From contig NZ_CP019038.1 in NCBI RefSeq assembly GCF_001941825.1, forward strand, positions 1,364,001-1,428,000: a DNA stretch of 64,000 nt, written 5' to 3'. The notes under the pieces were generated by a model, which worked only from the letters and a program-made list of their open reading frames with translations, ran no database searches and was not told the origin of the DNA. The translations under genes were made by a program, and so were the position numbers. The stretch is from Massilia putida. Lineage in GTDB: Bacteria > Pseudomonadota > Gammaproteobacteria > Burkholderiales > Burkholderiaceae_D. How positions within the stretch are numbered: position 1 is the first letter of the stretch; each line of letters begins with the position of its first letter. Positions 44,062-56,686 of this stretch are shown in pieces.

Positions 44062-46427
44062 GACATCGCGGTCACGATTGACGAGTCGTTGACGGCCCCC
44101 TGCGCCATCGCTTCCGACAACACCTGCCCCACGACGCCGTCGATGGCCAGCACCCGCGCGCTGCCCTCGTCGAGGGCGGCCGCCAGCTTGTCGGCCGGCA
44201 GCGAGAACGCCTCGCGCCGTCCGGCGCCCGAGAAGATGAACAGCGTGCGCAGCGGACTCACCCACGCCAGCTTGACCTTGCGCTCGCCGTCGCCCGTACG
44301 GAATGCCAGCCACATGCCGCGCTCCAGGCCGTCGACGGCCGACACCGCCGCCGCCCGCGCCGCGGCCTGTTCGGCTGCGGCATTTTCCAGCTCGACCCGG
44401 CGCAGCGCGTCCTGCTGGGCCGCGAGGGTGGCCAGTTCCAGCTGGCGTTCGGGCGACAGCTCGATGGGCGCACGCACGATCGCCGCATGGTATTCGGCCA
44501 GGCGGGCGAAGAATTGCAGGCGCTCCGCGTCCTGCCATTTGATGGCGTCGAGCCATTTATTCAGCGTCGCGAGCAGGCGCGGCAGCCGGGCGATCAAGGC
44601 CTTGCGCTGTTCCTGCGTGGCCTTGGGCTTGACGCTCCAGATCAGATCGTCCATGGCGCGGGTGGCGTTGCCGACGGCGCCCGGGCGCGCATCCTCGATC
44701 GTGTGGGCGAACGTCAGCACCGTCGTCCAGCGCTGTTCGAGGAAGCCGCTGACGACGTCGACGACGCCCCCGGCCTGCACGCGCAGCGCGACGGCGTCGC
44801 GCGCCTGGCGTGCCGCCACCTGGTGCCGTTCCTGCTTGATGGCCGTGGCGACCGGAGCGGCCAGCGCCGCTTCCTGTGCGGACTCGTCGGCCGCGATGCC
44901 GGCCTCCAGTTCGGCGACGGCGCTGGCGAACGCATCCGGCTTGGCCTCGCCCGCGCGCGCGACGCTGCGCTGCATGGCCTGGAACAGCGGGTCGTTCGCG
45001 TTCTGGCGCTGGTCCCAGCCGACGCGCGACATCAGGTCGACGAGCCGGCGTGCCGGGTGCGCTTCCTCGAAGAAGAAATTCTTGTCGAGCAGCGCCGCCT
45101 TGAGCACAGGCACTTGCAGCAACTGCAGCAGCGCGCGCGTACGCGGCGGAATGCTGTCGTCCAGCAGCACGGTCTCGAAGACGCGCGACAGCAGGTCCAG
45201 CGTGCGCTCGTCGCCGCGCGGCAAGCTGCCCTGGGGCAGGCTCTGCTTGAAACGCGGCAGATAGAACACATCGGGCGCCTGCGCGCCGGATGCGGCCGCC
45301 TGCGGTTCCTGCGCCAGGACCGGCTCGATGCGTGCCAGCAAATCCAGCAGCGGCGCCGCGCCGTGGTTCTGCGCCAGCGCCCCGCGCAGGGCGGCGGACC
45401 AACCGGACTGGGGGATGTCGGAAGCGGCCGGCGCGAAGCCTGCCGCGGGCTGTGCAGGGATGCCGGACGGCGCGGCGAATCCGGACGCCGGCCGGGCGCC
45501 GGACGCCGCCCGACCCGCCTGCCCTGCCTGCCCCGCCGCAAACGCGCCGGCGCCGCTGGGCCGCCAGCCGCCGGCGCTGGACGGCAGGTCGGGCAGATCC
45601 GGAATCAGCGGCACGCCATCCTCGCCGCCATCGTCGCCGAACAGCTTGCGCAATCGATCGGCGAGGGCTGCGCGCTGGCCGGCGCGGGCCGCTTTCGCGG
45701 CGGCCGCGTCGTCCGTCTTCTGGATGCGGTAGGCATCGACGGAACCCGGCTGGCCGCCCTTGCGCAGGGCGGCGATGAGGGACTCGAGCAGCGGCCCGAA
45801 ATCGAACACGACGTCGGGGCGCAGCAGGGTCAGGATGAGGCCGTGGGCATCGGTCTCCGGCTCGAACTCGCGCCATGCTTCTTCGATGGCGCCGAGGAAG
45901 ACTTCGGGACGGAAAGGATTGCCGTCGGCACGCAGCACGCCGCGTCCGAGCAGCATGCCGAGGCGCACGGCCAGGGTCGCGAGGGCGTCGGAATGGGCGA
46001 TGTCGAACGGCCGGGCCAGCGCCCCCAATGCGAGCCGGCTGTCCATTTCGTCCAACGGGACGAGACTCAGCGCGGCGGCCGACGGGCGCTTGGATGCGGC
46101 CTGTGGCAACAGGCGGTCGAGTTCGCGGCGCAAGGCCAGCTCGATCGCGCCCGACGCCAGGTGGAAAAAGGCGTAGGCGTTGTCCTTGAGCAGGCGGGCC
46201 GACTTGACGCGGCGGTACACGTCCTGCGGATCGCCCTGCTGCTGGCCGACGTCGCCCAGCGCCGCGGCCATCCGGGCCGTCATCGCGGTCAGCTGCTCCT
46301 TGACGTGGTCGGCCGCGATACCGGCGAGCGCATCCAGCGTCGCCTGTTGCGGCGACGCGGCCTTGCGGGCGGCCGGCGTCTGGTCTTGGCTGGATGACAT
46401 GGTGGCGATAAAAGCGGAGGCATCCAT
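44058..46427 (-). CDS. DUF1631 family protein
   Basis: About 789 residues, largely helical and Ala-rich. Conserved parts include DVYRRVKSARLLKDNAYAFF near the N terminus, PVLKAALLDKNFFFEEAHPA in the middle, and WLAFRTGDGERKVKLAWVSP near the C terminus, where a PilZ-like fold is plausible. DUF1631 proteins are widespread in beta- and gammaproteobacteria; function is not established, and links to c-di-GMP signalling have been suggested from the PilZ-like tail. The start is uncertain: MDASAF at 46,427 is used, MSSSQD at 46,400 is possible. The stop codon lies inside an intergenic repeat. Confidence 0.85.
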   Translation of the reverse strand: MDASAFIATMSSSQDQTPAARKAASPQQATLDALAGIAADHVKEQLTAMTARMAAALGDVGQQQGDPQDVYRRVKSARLLKDNAYAFFHLASGAIELALRRELDRLLPQAASKRPSAAALSLVPLDEMDSRLALGALARPFDIAHSDALATLAVRLGMLLGRGVLRADGNPFRPEVFLGAIEEAWREFEPETDAHGLILTLLRPDVVFDFGPLLESLIAALRKGGQPGSVDAYRIQKTDDAAAAKAARAGQRAALADRLRKLFGDDGGEDGVPLIPDLPDLPSSAGGWRPSGAGAFAAGQAGQAGRAASGARPASGFAAPSGIPAQPAAGFAPAASDIPQSGWSAALRGALAQNHGAAPLLDLLARIEPVLAQEPQAAASGAQAPDVFYLPRFKQSLPQGSLPRGDERTLDLLSRVFETVLLDDSIPPRTRALLQLLQVPVLKAALLDKNFFFEEAHPARRLVDLMSRVGWDQRQNANDPLFQAMQRSVARAGEAKPDAFASAVAELEAGIAADESAQEAALAAPVATAIKQERHQVAARQARDAVALRVQAGGVVDVVSGFLEQRWTTVLTFAHTIEDARPGAVGNATRAMDDLIWSVKPKATQEQRKALIARLPRLLATLNKWLDAIKWQDAERLQFFARLAEYHAAIVRAPIELSPERQLELATLAAQQDALRRVELENAAAEQAAARAAAVSAVDGLERGMWLAFRTGDGERKVKLAWVSPLRTLFIFSGAGRREAFSLPADKLAAALDEGSARVLAIDGVVGQVLSEAMAQGAVNDSSIVTAMS

Positions 46428-46774
46428 ATTGTGGCACATTATTTCCAAGTGGCAACAGAAATCGATATGCCCAGCGGGTCGCGCAGCGCCGAGATAAAAA
46501 TGCTTATGCTATTGAAGAGCCAGTCTTGCGACATAAAACGCTATGCTGCACCGCAAGATAACGGTTGCCAGCGAATAAGAATATGCGAATTCCGTGCATA
46601 CGGAGAAGATTATTGCTTTCGAAATGCGCCTTGTCCTACAACAGTACAAGGGGTGATCCGATACCCGATCAATTGCCGCGCTCGCATCATTGCATTACCG
46701 AAATCGCTACCGAATGTCAATGTTCGGCGGCACATCGGTAAGCACGACATCTCCACTATCAGAAAGGAATGATC
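46428..46774. other. divergent intergenic region
   Basis: 347 bases between the DUF1631 gene and the KGG-type gene, less GC-rich than the neighbours. No credible frame. AAAGGA at 46,763-46,768 is the ribosome-binding site of the downstream gene. Promoters for both directions are expected here. Confidence 0.35.
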
Positions 46775-46993
46775 ATGGCTGCGAACAAAAATTCTTCGCG
46801 CTCGGGCAACCAGGGCGGCTCCCACGAACAACACGTCAAGGCTGGCCAGCAAAGCCACAAAAACGACGGCAACAAGCAGTCGGGTTCCGGCTCGGGCTCG
46901 CGCTCGGGCGGCTCGGGCGGCACCCGCGGCGGCACCCCGGAGCAGCACGCCGAGGCTGGCCGTCAAAGCCACAAGAACGACAACAAGCGCTGA
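46775..46993 (+). CDS. KGG-repeat stress-induced small protein
   Basis: 72 residues, extremely hydrophilic, rich in Gly, Ser, Gln, Lys and Asn. Two repeats are visible, HEQHVKAGQQSHKNDGNK and PEQHAEAGRQSHKNDNK, separated by a Ser-Gly linker. This is the plan of the GsiB/KGG stress proteins, thought to protect cells under drying or heat as hydrophilins. The ATG at 46,775 is chosen because AAAGGA is six bases upstream; an ATG at 46,769 would leave no spacing. It is monocistronic by position. Confidence 0.8.
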   Translation: MAANKNSSRSGNQGGSHEQHVKAGQQSHKNDGNKQSGSGSGSRSGGSGGTRGGTPEQHAEAGRQSHKNDNKR

Positions 46994-47157
46994 TCGCGGC
47001 GCACGCCGGACCGATCCGATTTCCGGGTTCGGTCATACACGGTAACGACACAGGAAGTACGGAAAGAGCCTGAAGCGGGACAACCGCTACAGGCTCTGTC
47101 TGTGTTTGTGGAACGCACGAACGCCGCCCGTGCGGACGGGCGGCGCGAGACGGCGAA

Positions 47158-47715
47158 TCAGATGTTGCGCAGGTACGAGCCCTTGGGCGGCGCGAAGTCG
47201 ACGATGTCGTCGATCATCCCTGCCACCTTGGCGTCGCGCGCGTTCAGGTGCAGGTCGCCGTACTGGTGGATCCCCCACTGCTCCGGCGTCAGCTCGATGT
47301 GCTTGCGCAGGATCGATTCCGTGCGCGCATCGTCGGCGCGCAAGCCTTCGACGATGATGTTGAGCGCATCCGGACGCGAACCCGGCGACGCCGTCGCATG
47401 CGATTTGTGGATCATGAAGCGCGCCGTCTCGCTCGCATAGCGCTGCTTGCCCGCCAGGAACAGGATCACCGCGATCGATGCGACGGCGCCGCCGTTGTAC
47501 ATGACGCAGTTGACGGGCGCATTGGCCAGGAAGTTATACAGGCACAGGCCGTCGCTGACATAGCCGCCGTTCGATTGCAGGAGGATGTGCGCGGTCTCGA
47601 TGCCGTCCTCGTTCATGCTGGCCACCGCTTCGAAGACGCGATGCACCATGTCGCTGTTCACGTCGCCGGACAGGGTAAAGTACCCTTCCTTCTGTTTTGC
47701 TTGATCTTCGCTCAT
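47158..47715 (-). CDS. ClpP/crotonase-fold cytoplasmic serine protease-like protein
   Basis: 185 residues with the ClpP fold: GYFTLSGDVNSDMVHRVFEA, LQSNGGYVSDGLCLYNFL and YNGGAVASIAVILFLAGK, where S80 corresponds to the ClpP nucleophile, followed by MIHKSHATASPGS with the catalytic His (H103). It differs from housekeeping ClpP (shorter, no MIHQP, no signal peptide), so it belongs to the ClpP-like/SppA-like side group of unknown substrate. The start at 47,715 is preferred over longer frames that read into the riboswitch region. No Clp ATPase is nearby. Confidence 0.8.
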   Translation of the reverse strand: MSEDQAKQKEGYFTLSGDVNSDMVHRVFEAVASMNEDGIETAHILLQSNGGYVSDGLCLYNFLANAPVNCVMYNGGAVASIAVILFLAGKQRYASETARFMIHKSHATASPGSRPDALNIIVEGLRADDARTESILRKHIELTPEQWGIHQYGDLHLNARDAKVAGMIDDIVDFAPPKGSYLRNI

Positions 47716-47875
47716 AGTGGTCTCTTCTGTCGCAAGGGTCGTAGAGCAAGTGTAACAAAACACGTCCGCAGGGCCATGTGGCCGCGCTGCAATAGTGCGC
47801 ACCCTCGCCGGTCGCCCTCGCCCGCCGCCCTCTCCAGATTGACTTCCCGGCACCACTCGCATAGACTTCGCAGTC

Positions 47876-48076
47876 TTGATCGGGAGAGCGCAGCACAGGC
47901 TGCCGCCGAAGGGGCATCACCCAAAAACTCTCAGGCAACCGGACCGGTCGGGGGCTGCTGCGCGATAAGCGCGGCGGACCAACTCTGGAGAGCGGCCTTC
48001 ACGGCCCACCGAAGGGGCAGGCGATGCGACACGACGCGCCGCTATCTCTCAGGTACCGAGGACAGAGGGGTGTGAG
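47876..48076 (+). promoter_or_regulatory. tandem glycine riboswitch upstream of gcvT
   Basis: Two consecutive aptamers are readable. The first has CGGGAGAGCG (47,881), GCCGCCGAAGGGGCA and ACTCTCAGGCAACCGGACCG; the second has CTGGAGAGCG (about 47,985), CACCGAAGGGGCAGGCGA and ATCTCTCAGGTACCGAGGAC, ending AGAGGGG. These are the conserved GGAGAG, CCGAAGGGGCA and CTCAGGxA elements of the glycine (gcvT) riboswitch. It would switch on the glycine cleavage operon when glycine is abundant. It begins about 50 bases before gcvT and shares its upstream region with the divergent ClpP-like gene. Confidence 0.95.
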
Positions 48077-48127
48077 AGCATGCGGATCGCCGCGTGCGCG
48101 ACCCCATTTTCTGCCGAGGATCCACCC

Positions 48128-49252
48128 ATGACGCTCAAAGCGACCCCGCTCAATTCCGTACACCGCGCCCTCGGCGCCAAGATGGTCGACTTCGGCGGCT
48201 GGGACATGCCCGTCAACTACGGCTCCCAGATCGAAGAACACCATGCCGTGCGTGGCGATGCCGGCATGTTCGACGTGTCGCACATGTGCGTGGTCGACGT
48301 GCGCGGCGCCAACGTGCGCGCCTTCCTGCGCGGCCTGCTGGCCAATAACGTCGACAAGCTGCAGGCGCCGGGCAAGGCCTTGTACTCGTGCATGCTCAAT
48401 CCCCAGGGCGGCGTCATCGACGACCTGATCGTCTATTACTTCGCCGAAGACTGGTTCCGCCTCGTCGTGAACGCGGGCACGGCCGAGAAGGACATCGCCT
48501 GGATCCGCCAGCAGAACGACGCCACGGGCAGCGGCCTGACCATCACCCCGCGCCGCGCCGACCTGAGCGATGATGGCATCGCCCTCGTCGCCGTGCAGGG
48601 TCCGAACGCCCGCGCGAAAGTCTGGCAGGTCGTGCCGCAGACGCAGGCGCCGTCGGAGGGCCTGAAGCCCTTCAACGCCGTCGTCGTGGAAGGCACGCCG
48701 TTCGGCGAACTGATGGTCGCGCGCACCGGCTACACGGGCGAAGACGGCTTCGAGATCGGCGTGCCGGCCAGCCAGGTCGAGGCCTTGTGGAACGCCCTCG
48801 CCGCCGCCGGCGTCAAACCGGCCGGCCTGGGCGCGCGCGACACGCTGCGCCTGGAAGCGGGCATGAATCTGTACGGCCAGGACATGGACGACAACGTGTC
48901 CCCGCTGGACGCGGGCCTCGCCTGGACCGTCGACCTCGTGTCGGAACGCGACTTCATCGGCAAGTCCGCCCTGCAGCAAGCCGGCCAGAAGCAGAACTTC
49001 GTCGGCCTGATCCTGCGCGAAAAAGGCGGCATCCTACGCGCCCACCAGAAGGTCGTGGCCGCATCGGGCAATGCCGGCGAGATCACGAGCGGTACGTTCA
49101 GCCCGTCGATGCAGCAGGCGATCGCGCTGGCGCGCGTGCCGCTGGACGTGGCGATCGGCGATACCGTCCACGTGGAAATCCGCGACAAGAAACTGGCCGC
49201 GTCCGTCGTCAAACTGCCGTTCGTGCGTAACGGCAAGATCCTCGCTTCCTGA
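48128..49252 (+). CDS. gcvT: glycine cleavage system T protein (aminomethyltransferase)
   Basis: 374 residues. The N terminus [20 protein letters not shown] and the motifs [40 protein letters not shown] and [20 protein letters not shown] are typical GcvT. It transfers the aminomethyl carbon from lipoyl-GcvH to tetrahydrofolate, releasing ammonia. The ATG at 48,128 follows the riboswitch directly; an upstream in-frame start at 48,080 would lie against the aptamer and is rejected. Followed by gcvH (48 bp) and gcvP. Confidence 0.97.
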   Translation: MTLKATPLNSVHRALGAKMVDFGGWDMPVNYGSQIEEHHAVRGDAGMFDVSHMCVVDVRGANVRAFLRGLLANNVDKLQAPGKALYSCMLNPQGGVIDDLIVYYFAEDWFRLVVNAGTAEKDIAWIRQQNDATGSGLTITPRRADLSDDGIALVAVQGPNARAKVWQVVPQTQAPSEGLKPFNAVVVEGTPFGELMVARTGYTGEDGFEIGVPASQVEALWNALAAAGVKPAGLGARDTLRLEAGMNLYGQDMDDNVSPLDAGLAWTVDLVSERDFIGKSALQQAGQKQNFVGLILREKGGILRAHQKVVAASGNAGEITSGTFSPSMQQAIALARVPLDVAIGDTVHVEIRDKKLAASVVKLPFVRNGKILAS

Positions 49253-49300
49253 ACAAACACTTATACTTACCGCACCATCCATCACTACGGAGTTACGCAC

Positions 49301-49681
49301 ATGAACATCCCAGCCGACCTGAAGTACACCGAGTCCCACGAGTGGGTCCGCCAGGAGGCCGACGGCACCCTGACCGTGGGCATCACCGAATATGCGCAGG
49401 ACGCCCTGGGCGACATCGTGTTCGTCGAACTGCCGCAGGTCGGCAAGACCTTCACGGCCGGCGATGACGCCGCCGTCGTGGAATCCGTCAAGGCCGCCAG
49501 CGACATCTACGCGCCGGTGTCCGGCACCGTGACCGCCGTGAACCAGGCGACCGCGGACGCGCCGGACTCGATCAACGCGGATGCGTATGCCGCCTGGCTG
49601 TTCAAGCTGAAGCCTTCGGATCCGTCCGCCGTCAACAACCTGCTCGACGCGGCTGCCTACGGCAAGACCACCGAAGGTTGA
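49301..49681 (+). CDS. gcvH: glycine cleavage system H protein
   Basis: 126 residues, full length. The lipoylated lysine is K64 in [14 protein letters not shown], and the flanking [20 protein letters not shown] is family-typical. GcvH shuttles the aminomethyl group between GcvP, GcvT and the L protein. Short spacing to gcvT supports cotranscription from the riboswitch-controlled promoter. A palindromic repeat lies between it and gcvP. Confidence 0.97.
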   Translation: MNIPADLKYTESHEWVRQEADGTLTVGITEYAQDALGDIVFVELPQVGKTFTAGDDAAVVESVKAASDIYAPVSGTVTAVNQATADAPDSINADAYAAWLFKLKPSDPSAVNNLLDAAAYGKTTEG

Positions 49682-49705
49682 TGCTCACCCGTGCGCCTCA
49701 TCTAC

Positions 49706-49785
49706 GTCGTTCCCGCGCAAGCGGGAACCCATACTGAGCCACCTTCGGCCACTCAGCATGGATTCCCGCTTGCGCGGGAATGACG
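49706..49785. repeat. palindromic repeat (REP-like) between gcvH and gcvP
   Basis: CGTTCCCGCGCAAGCGGGAA and the inverse TTCCCGCTTGCGCGGGAATG flank a centre CCACCTTCGGCCACTCAGCA. Two inverted GC-rich arms can form a cruciform or a long RNA hairpin. It may tune the ratio of gcvTH to gcvP mRNA. Confidence 0.75.
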
Positions 49786-49829
49786 GCCTGAAGTAGCCCT
49801 TCTCGCCGAATCTTTTTCTCGTCCTTATC

Positions 49830-52709
<2,880 letters not shown>

Positions 52710-52729
52710 GATCGAACACGACGGGTAAA

Positions 52730-52807
52730 GTAGGGCGGACAGCTCCGCTGTCCACGCGTCCAGCCAGCGCATGGTGAACGCGTGGACGGCACAGCCGCCC
52801 GCCCTGC
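52730..52807. repeat. intergenic GTAGGGCGG-type repeat
   Basis: Starts GTAGGGCGGACAGCTCC and ends in CGCGTGGACGGCACAGCCG followed by CCGCCCT, an imperfect palindrome related to the copy at 43,930. It lies between the converging gcvP and chemoreceptor-like genes and may act as a bidirectional terminator. Confidence 0.5.
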
Positions 52808-52813
52808 GAGTCA

Positions 52814-54430
52814 TCAGCGGTTCTTGCCCCGGCTGGACGCCAGCCGGAGGTAAGGCCTCCCGGCCCTGCCCGGACGCAGCGCATGCGTTCCCGGCGGGGC
52901 CGCGTCGTTTGTGCGGTGCACCGCTTCGTCGAGACGGAACGCGGCCACCGCGCGCGCGAGGCCAAGGGCTTGCTGCTGCAGCGAGCGCGCGGCCAGCGCC
53001 GCCTCTTCCACCATGCGCGAACCCTGCTGCGTGAGCTCGTCCATGCGCACGATCGCCTGCGCGGCGCCGGCCAGGTCGCGCGCCCGTTCGCCGCTTGCGC
53101 TGTCGATGCCGTCGACGATGCGCGCCATCTCCTCCACCGCGCCCGCCAAGCCGGCCATCGCGGCGCCCGCGTCGACGACGCAGGCACCGCCGTCGTCGAT
53201 GGCCGCCACCGTCTCGCGCGCGAGCGTGCGCGCCTCGCGCGCGGCGTGGGAGGCACGCCGTGCGAGCAGGCGCGCGTCCCGCGCACCGCCGTCCGGATCT
53301 TGCGCGACGCCGCCGGCGCGCGCCAGCGTGCCCTCGAGCGCGGCACCGATGCGCTCCATGCGCACAGCGGCGCGGCGCACCTGCGCCATCGTCGCCGCGA
53401 CGCGGTGCACCGTCCCGCTGCCCGCTTCCGCCGCGCTGCCTGCGCGCGCGGCCAGCGCGTCGGCCGCGCGCGCGCCGGCGGCGCCCTCGCCGAGGGTCGC
53501 CGCCAGCGCCTGCATCGATGCCGTCGTGCGTTCCAGCGCCTCGCGCACGTGCGTGCGCGGCGGCATGTCGGCGCGGCCCAGCGTGATTTCGCGCGACGCC
53601 GCGCCGATCGAGCGGGCCGAGTCCAGCACGTTGCGCAACTGGCCGTTCAAGCCGCGGATGCCGGTGTTGAGCAACCGCGCCGCCTGGGCGATCTCGTCGT
53701 CGCCGCCGATCCGCGCCTGGATCGTCAGGTCGCCGCTCGCCAGGCCGCTGGCGGCCGCGCTGATCGCGCCGATGTCGGCCAGCAGCGCGCGCCGCACCGC
53801 CATCGTGATCGCCAGCGATGCCGCGATCGAGGACACGATCACCACCGGCATCAGGATCGCGATCAGGTGGACGTCGTCGGCCGCATTCCTCGAGGCCTGC
53901 TCGGACAGCGCCTGCTCACGCCGCGCCAGTGCCGTCAGGCGCTGCGCAACGACGGCGAACGCGCGCTCGGCCTTGACCATGGCGTTGGCGCTGATCGACT
54001 GGTCGATGCGGGCGATCTCGATCACGTCGCGCACGGCCGGCACGTATTGCGCCCACGCGGCGCGCGCCTGGTCGATGTCGCGCTGCTCGTCGGGACTGTC
54101 GGCCGTCTGGCGCGCCAGTTGGGCGAGGCCGCGGTCGACGGCGGCATGCCGGGCGTGCAGGTCGAGCGCGAGCGGGTCGACGCGGACACGGGGAAAGCTG
54201 CCGCTGATCCAGGTCAGCACCTGATAGGCCTGGGCGTGCGCGCTGCGGGCCGACGCCGAGAGGTCGGCGGCGGCGCGCATATTCGCCGCGCGGCGCTGGA
54301 CGATGCTGTCGAGCGAGGCGTTCTGGCGTACCATCGCGTAATAGCTGCCCGCAGACAGGAGCACGAGCAGCACCAGCACGACAGCGGGCGCCAGCAGCAG
54401 TTTGGGGCCGATGCGCAGGCGGGCCAGCAT
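52814..54430 (-). CDS. methyl-accepting chemotaxis-like protein lacking the signalling tip
   Basis: 538 residues. A membrane helix at residues 10-32, a periplasmic four-helix region, a second helix near 195-215 and a HAMP domain (RRALLADIGAISAAASGLAS, GDDEIAQAARLLN) are followed by an Ala-rich cytoplasmic coiled coil. The usual hairpin tip of chemoreceptors (QTNxLALNAAxEAARAGExG, which binds CheA/CheW) is missing; in its place is a shorter stretch TLARAGGVAQDPDGGARDAR. Flanking receptor helices still align (AREARTLARETVAAIDDGG; LTQQGSRMVEEAALAARSL). It has therefore lost the kinase-control region and may signal otherwise or be decaying. Confidence 0.8.
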   Translation of the reverse strand: MLARLRIGPKLLLAPAVVLVLLVLLSAGSYYAMVRQNASLDSIVQRRAANMRAAADLSASARSAHAQAYQVLTWISGSFPRVRVDPLALDLHARHAAVDRGLAQLARQTADSPDEQRDIDQARAAWAQYVPAVRDVIEIARIDQSISANAMVKAERAFAVVAQRLTALARREQALSEQASRNAADDVHLIAILMPVVIVSSIAASLAITMAVRRALLADIGAISAAASGLASGDLTIQARIGGDDEIAQAARLLNTGIRGLNGQLRNVLDSARSIGAASREITLGRADMPPRTHVREALERTTASMQALAATLGEGAAGARAADALAARAGSAAEAGSGTVHRVAATMAQVRRAAVRMERIGAALEGTLARAGGVAQDPDGGARDARLLARRASHAAREARTLARETVAAIDDGGACVVDAGAAMAGLAGAVEEMARIVDGIDSASGERARDLAGAAQAIVRMDELTQQGSRMVEEAALAARSLQQQALGLARAVAAFRLDEAVHRTNDAAPPGTHALRPGRAGRPYLRLASSRGKNR

Positions 54431-54588
54431 GCTAGGACGTGCTCCGGTGAAGCGGATCGAGGGGGAAAGCTGCTGTCATGGTCTCCTCCTGGCTGAGCTA
54501 TATTTCCGGCGTGCATTAAGTGAATGTACGCCCACCGAGAGGTTGTCCCTTGTGATGGGTCAACCCCGCAACCGTGACAGGAGATTGG

Positions 54589-54915
54589 ATGAGACGTAAG
54601 AACGTGGGCGCGTTGCTGTCGGCCCTGGTGTTTCCCGGCGTGGGCCAGTACTACCTGGGACGGCGCAGGCGCGCCCTGCTGTTCCTGGTGCCGGCCGTCG
54701 TGGCGGCGATCCTGTATTTCAATTTCGCGCTCGACGAGGCGAATGCCGTGGCGGACCAGCTGTTGAGCGGCAAGATGGCGGCCGATCCGGCGGCGATCGA
54801 GGCGCAGCTCGCGGGCGCGCCGACGCCAGTCAGCGTCATGTTGGCCGAAATCGTGTTCGTAGTGTGTTACGTGGGGAGTATCGTCGAAGCGCTGGTCGTC
54901 AAGCCGCGGGGGTGA
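54589..54915 (+). CDS. small membrane protein, unknown function
   Basis: 108 residues. Residues 6-20 (VGALLSALVFPGVGQYYLGR) resemble the short helix with a GxGQxYLGR turn found in TM2-like and DUF5683-like proteins; two more hydrophobic segments follow (LLFLVPAVVAAILYF and VMLAEIVFVVCYVGSIVEAL). AGGAG precedes the ATG at 54,589. It is isolated, divergent from the chemoreceptor-like gene. No function can be assigned. Confidence 0.7.
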   Translation: MRRKNVGALLSALVFPGVGQYYLGRRRRALLFLVPAVVAAILYFNFALDEANAVADQLLSGKMAADPAAIEAQLAGAPTPVSVMLAEIVFVVCYVGSIVEALVVKPRG

Positions 54916-54944
54916 ACGGGTGCGTCCGGCAGGCACGTTTCATT

Positions 54945-55013
54945 GAGCCCCGGGCGCAAATGCCCACCCCACGATTCGATTGACGCCGTAGGGTGGGCTC
55001 CCCGAGCCCACCA
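54945..55013. repeat. intergenic GGTGGGC palindrome
   Basis: GGTGGGCTCCCCGAGCCCACC at 54,992-55,012 is a near-perfect hairpin, preceded by GTAGG, a relative of the repeats at 43,930 and 52,730. A second half-copy (GCCCACCCCACG) lies just before. It sits between two converging genes and can work as a terminator. Confidence 0.6.
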
Positions 55014-55027
55014 TGCATGCCGATACC

Positions 55028-56686
55028 TTAATCCAGCTTCGCGGCGTGCTCGCGCGTCGCGTGGAACTGCAGCTTCGGCCAGCGCTCCTGCGTCAGGCGC
55101 AGGTTGACGCCCGACGTGGCGAGATAGGCCATATTGCCGGCCGCATCGTAGGCGACGTTGTGCGCCAGCTGCGTCTCGAAGTCGGACAACGCCTTCTTGT
55201 CGTCGCTCGACACCCAGCGCGCGCTGCTGATGCTCGCGCCCTCGAACACGGCGTCGACGCCGTATTCGTTGAGCAGGCGGCTCGCCACCACCTCGAACTG
55301 CAGCACGCCGACGGCGCCGAGAATCAGGTCGCTGCCCATCACCGGCTTGAACACCTGCACGGCGCCCTCTTCGCCCAGCTGCTGCAAGCCTTTGTGCAGC
55401 TGCTTGGTCTTGAGCGGATTGCGGATGCGCACCGTGCGGAACAGTTCCGGCGCGAAGTACGGGATGCCGGTGAACGTCAGCATCTCGCCTTCCGAAAAGC
55501 TGTCGCCGATCTGCATGTTGCCGTGGTTCGGCATGCCGATGATGTCGCCCGCGTAGGCCTCTTCCACCTGTTCGCGGCTCGACGCCATGAACGTCACGAC
55601 GGACGACAGCTTCACTTCGCGGCCCAGGCGCAGGTGCTTGACCTTCATGCCCTTCTCGAAACGTCCCGAGCACACGCGCAGGAACGCGATGCGGTCGCGG
55701 TGGGCCGGGTCCATGTTCGCCTGGATCTTGAAGACGAAGCCAGAGAACGGCTGCTCGTCCGGACGCACGGCGCGCACGGTCGCGTCGCGCTCGCGCGGGG
55801 CCGGGGCCCAGTCGATCAGCGCCGACAGGATCTCGCGCACGCCGAAGTTGTTGATGGCGGAGCCGAAGAAGACGGGGGTCTGCACGCCCGACAGGAAGCG
55901 TTCGAGGTCGAACGGATGCGAGGCGCCGTGCACCAGCTCCACTTCCATCTTGAGCTGTTCCATCTCGAGCGGGAACATCTCCGCGAGGCGCGGATTGTCG
56001 ATGCCCTTGATGATCTCGTAGGCGCCGTCGGCCTTCTCTTCGCCGGCCTTGAACAGCATGACTTCGTCGTTCAGCAGGTGATACACGCCGCGGAAGTTCT
56101 TGCCCATGCCGATCGGCCAGGTCACGGGCGCGCACTCGATCTTCAGCACCGATTCCACCTCGTCGAGCAGCTCGAGCGGGTCGCGGGTTTCGCGGTCGAG
56201 CTTATTCATGAAGGTGACGATCGGCGTGTCGCGCATGCGGCAGACGTCGAGCAGCTTGATGGTCTGTTCTTCCACGCCCTTGGCGGCGTCGATCACCATC
56301 AGCGCGGAGTCGACGGCCGTCAGCACGCGGTACGTGTCTTCCGAAAAGTCCTGGTGGCCCGGGGTGTCGAGGAGGTTGATGACGTAGTCGCGGAACTCGA
56401 ACTGCATCACCGACGACGCCACCGAAATGCCGCGCTGCTTCTCGATGTCCATCCAGTCCGACGTCGCATGGCGGCCGCTCTTGCGGCCCTTGACGGTACC
56501 GGCCAGCTGGATCGCGCCCGAGAACAGCAACAGCTTCTCGGTCAACGTCGTCTTACCGGCGTCGGGGTGGGAAATGATGCCGAAGGTGCGGCGGCGCGCG
56601 ACTTCGCGCGCGATCGTGGCGGCCGGCTTGCTCGTGGCGACAGCTGGCTCTTGGTCGGTGGTGATTGCGTCGGTTTCGTTGGACAT
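55028..56686 (-). CDS. prfC: peptide chain release factor 3
   Basis: 552 residues. GTPase motifs are G1 [14 protein letters not shown]3 [14 protein letters not shown] and G4 [11 protein letters not shown], followed by translational-GTPase domains II and III. RF3 recycles RF1/RF2 after peptide release. The start at 56,686 ([13 protein letters not shown]) has a family-like, slightly extended N terminus; longer frames lack support. GGGCGAG precedes it. Transcribed alone. Confidence 0.97.
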   Translation of the reverse strand: MSNETDAITTDQEPAVATSKPAATIAREVARRRTFGIISHPDAGKTTLTEKLLLFSGAIQLAGTVKGRKSGRHATSDWMDIEKQRGISVASSVMQFEFRDYVINLLDTPGHQDFSEDTYRVLTAVDSALMVIDAAKGVEEQTIKLLDVCRMRDTPIVTFMNKLDRETRDPLELLDEVESVLKIECAPVTWPIGMGKNFRGVYHLLNDEVMLFKAGEEKADGAYEIIKGIDNPRLAEMFPLEMEQLKMEVELVHGASHPFDLERFLSGVQTPVFFGSAINNFGVREILSALIDWAPAPRERDATVRAVRPDEQPFSGFVFKIQANMDPAHRDRIAFLRVCSGRFEKGMKVKHLRLGREVKLSSVVTFMASSREQVEEAYAGDIIGMPNHGNMQIGDSFSEGEMLTFTGIPYFAPELFRTVRIRNPLKTKQLHKGLQQLGEEGAVQVFKPVMGSDLILGAVGVLQFEVVASRLLNEYGVDAVFEGASISSARWVSSDDKKALSDFETQLAHNVAYDAAGNMAYLATSGVNLRLTQERWPKLQFHATREHAAKLD

